DNA from: Natrialba aegyptia DSM 13077
GTDB lineage: Archaea; Halobacteriota; Halobacteria; Halobacteriales; Natrialbaceae
Length of the DNA: 64,000 nucleotides
Assembly (NCBI RefSeq): GCF_000337535.1
Contig: NZ_AOIP01000007.1
Span: 45,640-109,639 of the forward strand
Direction of reading: 5' to 3'
Part shown: positions 61,137 through 64,000 of the stretch, piece after piece
Layout: every line of letters begins with the position of its first letter
How positions within the stretch are numbered: the first letter of the stretch is position 1
Made by a program: the position numbers and the translations under genes
The notes under the pieces: generated by a model
The model's input: the letters and a program-made list of their open reading frames with translations, nothing else
Database searches by the model: none
Told to the model about the DNA's origin: nothing

Positions 61137-63323
61137 ATGAGCCTTGCCGATTCGGATCGCGAACTCGTCGTCGAGGAGTTGGGACGAGAGCCAACCCGAG
61201 CGGAGGCGGCGCTGTTCGAGAACCTCTGGAGCGAACACTGCGCGTACCGCTCCTCGAGACCGCTGCTGTCGGCGTTCGAGAGCGAGGGCGAGCAGGTCGT
61301 CATCGGCCCGGGCGACGACGCGGCCGTCGTTTCTCTGCCCGAGCCGGACGACGGAGACGGCACAACTGAGGACGGGGACGACGCGAAGACCTACATCACG
61401 ATGGGGATCGAGAGCCACAACCATCCTTCCTACGTCGACCCGTTCGACGGCGCGGCGACCGGCGTCGGCGGCATCGTCCGAGACACCCTCTCGATGGGGG
61501 CCTATCCCATCGCGCTCGCGGACTCGCTTTACTTCGGCGAGTTCGGTCGCGAGCACTCGCGGTACCTGCTCGAGGGCGTCGTCGAGGGAATCAGCCACTA
61601 CGGCAACTGCATCGGCGTCCCGACGGTCGCCGGCAGCGTCGATTTCCATCCCGATTACGAGGGCAATCCGCTGGTGAACGTCGCCTGCGTCGGCCTGACG
61701 AACGAGGAGCGACTGGTCACCGCCGAGGCCCAGGAGCCGGGCAACAAACTCGTGCTCGTCGGCAACGCGACCGGCCGCGACGGCCTCGGCGGCGCGAGCT
61801 TCGCCAGCGAGGACCTGGCCGAGGACGCCGAAACCGAAGACCGCCCCGCGGTCCAGGTCGGCGACCCCTACGCCGAGAAACTCCTTATCGAGGCCAACGA
61901 GCAACTCGTCGACGAGGGCCTGATTGAGTCCGCCCGCGACCTTGGTGCCGCCGGCCTCGGCGGTGCCTCCAGTGAACTCGTCGCCAAAGGTGGCCTCGGT
62001 GCCGAAATTGAACTCGAACGCGTCCACCAGCGCGAGCCGAACATGTCGGCACTGGAGATCTTGCTCGCCGAGTCTCAGGAACGGATGTGCTACGAGGTCG
62101 ACCCCGAGAACGTCGATCGCGTCCGCGAAATCGCGGATCGGTTCGACCTCGGTTGCTCGGTCATCGGCGAGGTGACGGACGGAAACTACGTCTGTACCCA
62201 TCAGGATGAAACCGTCGTCGACGTCGATGCGCACTTCCTCGGCGAGGGCGCGCCGATGAACGACCTGCCCGCTGCAGAGCCCGCTCAACCGGATACCGAC
62301 CTGCCCGACGCCGATCTCGAGGACGCCTTCGACGCCGTCGTCTCGAGTCCGAGCACGGCCTCGAAACGGTGGGTCTACCGCCAGTACGACCACGAAGTCG
62401 GCGTCCGGACGAGCGTCGGTCCGGGCGACGACGCAGCCATAATCGCAATCCGGGAAGCAAACACTGGCCTCGCCATCTCGTCCGGCGCGGCACCGAACTG
62501 GACCGCCGCCGCGCCCTACGAGGGCGCACGCGCAGTCGCACTCGAGAACGCGACGAACATCGCGGCTACGGGCGCGACGCCGCTCGCCGCCGTCGACTGC
62601 CTCAACGGCGGCAACCCAGAGAAATCCGACGTTTACGGCGCGTTCACCGGCATCGTCGACGGTCTCGCCGACATGTGCGCGACCCTTTCGACGCCCGTCG
62701 TCGGCGGCAACGTCTCGCTGTACAACGACTCCGTCGCCGGCCCCATCCCGCCCACGCCGACGCTTGCGATGGTTGGGACGAAACCGGGCTACGATGCCCC
62801 GTCGCTGTCGGTCCGGGCTGCCAACGAGAGCGAACTCCTCCTCGTCGGCGACCGCGCGCTCGACGGCGACGATGAAGAGTTCAGCCTCGGCGGTTCGGAG
62901 TACCTCGCGCAGTTCGACGGCAGCGATCGGTTCCCCGCGCTACCGAGCGAGCCGGCCGAACTCGTCGAGACGCTGGCGGCCGTCGCGGACGCCGAGGCGA
63001 CGCTCGCGGTGCACGACGTGAGCCACGGCGGCCTTGCGGTCGCGCTCGCGGAGATGGTAACCGACGACGCCGGCCTCGACGTTTCGATTCCGGCGAGCGA
63101 CCCGCTGGGTGCACTCTTCCACGAACAGCCGGGTCGCGCACTGATCCAGACCGACTCGCCCGCAGCAGTCCGGGAGGCGTTCGACGGCGTCGCCCCGGTC
63201 GTTTCCCTCGGCTCCGCGACCGACGACGGTACGCTTACGCTCTCGGTCGGCGACGACCAGGTCACGATTGCGGCGGACGAGATCCGGGAGCGACGCGCAA
63301 CTATCGAGACTGAACTCGCGTAG
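61137..63323 (+). CDS. purL: Phosphoribosylformylglycinamidine synthase subunit PurL
   Basis: 728 residues, the small-type PurL that works with PurQ and PurS. It converts FGAR to FGAM in purine synthesis. [36 protein letters not shown] and [16 protein letters not shown] are signature blocks. ATTTA about 29 nt upstream is the TATA box and AGGTGA lies directly before the ATG. PurQ and PurS are not in the window. Confidence 0.95.
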   Translation: MSLADSDRELVVEELGREPTRAEAALFENLWSEHCAYRSSRPLLSAFESEGEQVVIGPGDDAAVVSLPEPDDGDGTTEDGDDAKTYITMGIESHNHPSYVDPFDGAATGVGGIVRDTLSMGAYPIALADSLYFGEFGREHSRYLLEGVVEGISHYGNCIGVPTVAGSVDFHPDYEGNPLVNVACVGLTNEERLVTAEAQEPGNKLVLVGNATGRDGLGGASFASEDLAEDAETEDRPAVQVGDPYAEKLLIEANEQLVDEGLIESARDLGAAGLGGASSELVAKGGLGAEIELERVHQREPNMSALEILLAESQERMCYEVDPENVDRVREIADRFDLGCSVIGEVTDGNYVCTHQDETVVDVDAHFLGEGAPMNDLPAAEPAQPDTDLPDADLEDAFDAVVSSPSTASKRWVYRQYDHEVGVRTSVGPGDDAAIIAIREANTGLAISSGAAPNWTAAAPYEGARAVALENATNIAATGATPLAAVDCLNGGNPEKSDVYGAFTGIVDGLADMCATLSTPVVGGNVSLYNDSVAGPIPPTPTLAMVGTKPGYDAPSLSVRAANESELLLVGDRALDGDDEEFSLGGSEYLAQFDGSDRFPALPSEPAELVETLAAVADAEATLAVHDVSHGGLAVALAEMVTDDAGLDVSIPASDPLGALFHEQPGRALIQTDSPAAVREAFDGVAPVVSLGSATDDGTLTLSVGDDQVTIAADEIRERRATIETELA

Positions 63324-63355
63324 GGCGAGGGGATCGTCTCGTTCCATCCCGATAT

Positions 63356-63418
63356 GTTGATATATTTGTAGGGAGACTGCCCTGACGAACCGGTCGTCAC
63401 CGCGACGACCACTGGAGG
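63356..63418 (+). promoter_or_regulatory. Promoter and Shine-Dalgarno of the response-regulator gene
   Basis: TTGATATATTTGTA at about 63356-63369 is a strong TATA element, and GGAGG at 63414-63418 lies 10 nt before the ATG at 63429. Unlike many genes here, this message should have a leader and use a Shine-Dalgarno. Confidence 0.6.
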
Positions 63419-63428
63419 ACCCCGCTTC

Positions 63429-64000
63429 ATGGCTACCGATACCCCGACCGTCCTGATCGTCGAGGACGAGCCCGATCTCGCAACCCTCTACACCGTCTGG
63501 CTCGGCGACGAGTACGAGACGAGAACCGCATCCGACGGCACCGAGGCACTCGACGCGATTGACGCAGCCGTCGACGTTGTCCTGCTCGACCGGCGGATGC
63601 CTACCCTCTCGGGAGATACCGTCCTCGAGACGATCTGCGAGCGCGACCTCGACTGTCGCGTCGCGATGGTCACCGCAGTCGAACCGGACTTCGACATCGT
63701 CGGCATGGGCTTCGACGACTACCTCGTCAAACCCGTCTCGAAGGACGAACTCCTGCAGGTCGTCGACCAACTCCTGTTGCGCTCAACCTACGACGACCAG
63801 CTCCAGCAGTTCTTCTCGCTGGCCTCGAAGAAGGCCCACCTCGATGCCGAGAAGACCGACGCCGAACTACTCGCCAGCCAGGAGTACGCTGCACTCGAGG
63901 ATCGCCTCGCCGTCTCCCGCGTCCGCATCGACGAGACGATGATCGCTCTTATCGATCAGGACGCCCACCGCCAACTCTGTCGCGAGTTCATGCGCGAGCC
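63429..64000 (+). CDS. HalX response regulator (3' end outside window)
   Basis: 190 codons are visible and the frame is open at the window end. Receiver domain at residues 1-120: acidic pocket LIVEDEPDLA, phospho-Asp in VVLLDRRMPTLSG, and Lys in DYLVKPVSKDEL. The HalX helical domain follows (KKAHLDAEKTDAELLASQEY, then ALEDRLAVSRVRIDET). It is the output of a two-component system; the partner kinase is not seen. Confidence 0.88.
   Translation, partial: MATDTPTVLIVEDEPDLATLYTVWLGDEYETRTASDGTEALDAIDAAVDVVLLDRRMPTLSGDTVLETICERDLDCRVAMVTAVEPDFDIVGMGFDDYLVKPVSKDELLQVVDQLLLRSTYDDQLQQFFSLASKKAHLDAEKTDAELLASQEYAALEDRLAVSRVRIDETMIALIDQDAHRQLCREFMRE

Larger units (their letters stand above)
353..63991. 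repeat. Dispersed octamer TGAACTCG / CGAGTTCA, about 69 copies
   Basis: Hand count gives about 39 TGAACTCG and 30 CGAGTTCA, near one per 930 bases. Copies in or at the edge of spacers start at 1645, 1992, 2406, 4653, 13189, 13216, 13322, 27868, 33693, 38025, 39163, 49370, 50646, 53815, 57425 and 57560. In all of these the base before T (on the TGAACTCG strand) is C or G. In genes the word usually reads xxT GAA CTC Gxx (Glu-Leu) and so forces a T-ending codon before it. No fixed relation to gene direction or gene ends was seen. Confidence 0.75.

Noticed and set aside
1..64000. tRNA, rRNA and CRISPR arrays
   Set aside because: Spacers were read for GGTTCRAATCC-type T-arms, conserved rRNA words and regularly spaced repeats; none was found.

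Overview
The window is haloarchaeal chromosome. Proteins are acidic and rich in Asp/Glu, codons mostly end in G or C, Tat (twin-arginine) signals dominate over Sec signals, and many genes start at or near the transcript end, about 27-30 nt after a TATA-like box. Archaeal hallmark genes include RpoL, TFB, Dph2, GatCA, a Bat-type HTH protein, a HalX response regulator and salactin. A capBC (poly-gamma-glutamate) locus and the general gene set suggest the Natrialba/Natrinema/Haloterrigena side of the class, but genus is not proven. I saw no rRNA, tRNA or CRISPR.

Layout. 1-5 kb: end of fumarase, a micro zinc-finger gene, about 1.5 kb without a gene, then a small DNA-binding-type gene coupled to a tyrosine recombinase. 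5-8 kb: capB and a duplicated capC, with a decayed capB scrap downstream. 8-14 kb: a divergent HisG-like protein, a giant acidic coiled-coil protein, a metallo-hydrolase, an exported superoxide dismutase with an Asp-Thr tail, and Dph2. 14.6-18.2 kb: a membrane protein next to salactin, a micro zinc ribbon, a conserved small protein and a METTL5-like methyltransferase. 18.2-24 kb: an ABC ATPase with two FtsX-type permeases, and a rhomboid protease with a large extra C-terminal domain. 24-29 kb: SPW protein, RpoL, a membrane zinc-ribbon protein, HisF, small membrane and regulatory proteins, and a sulfite-oxidase-like molybdoprotein.

29-46 kb is a vitamin/quinone block. menF-menD, menB and menA-menC-menE cover most of menaquinone synthesis. 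Set between them are a complete late biotin operon (bioB-bioU-bioF-bioD, with the suicide-enzyme type BioU in place of BioA) and a two-gene lipoprotein pair that looks like a DyP/EfeB relative plus a P19/Tpd-type metal-binding protein. 46-52.6 kb: micro zinc protein, NRDE protein, a winged-helix regulator behind a possible leaderless mini-ORF, gatC-gatA, TFB, a micro zinc protein, an alpha/beta hydrolase and a Bat-type regulator. 52.6-54 kb is a sharply AT-rich island with one small Tat-exported protein. 54-57.4 kb is a membrane electron-transfer module (four-cluster Fe-S protein, NrfD/PsrC, small membrane protein) with no catalytic subunit in view. The window ends with Mrp/NBP35 ATPase, cupin, a glutaminase-less asparagine-synthase-like protein with a PHP phosphoesterase, PurL, and a HalX response regulator cut by the window end.

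The most unusual window-wide signal is the octamer TGAACTCG (or CGAGTTCA). I counted about 69 copies by hand, both orientations, where base composition predicts one or two. About 16 copies lie in or at the edge of spacers, so codon use cannot explain it.
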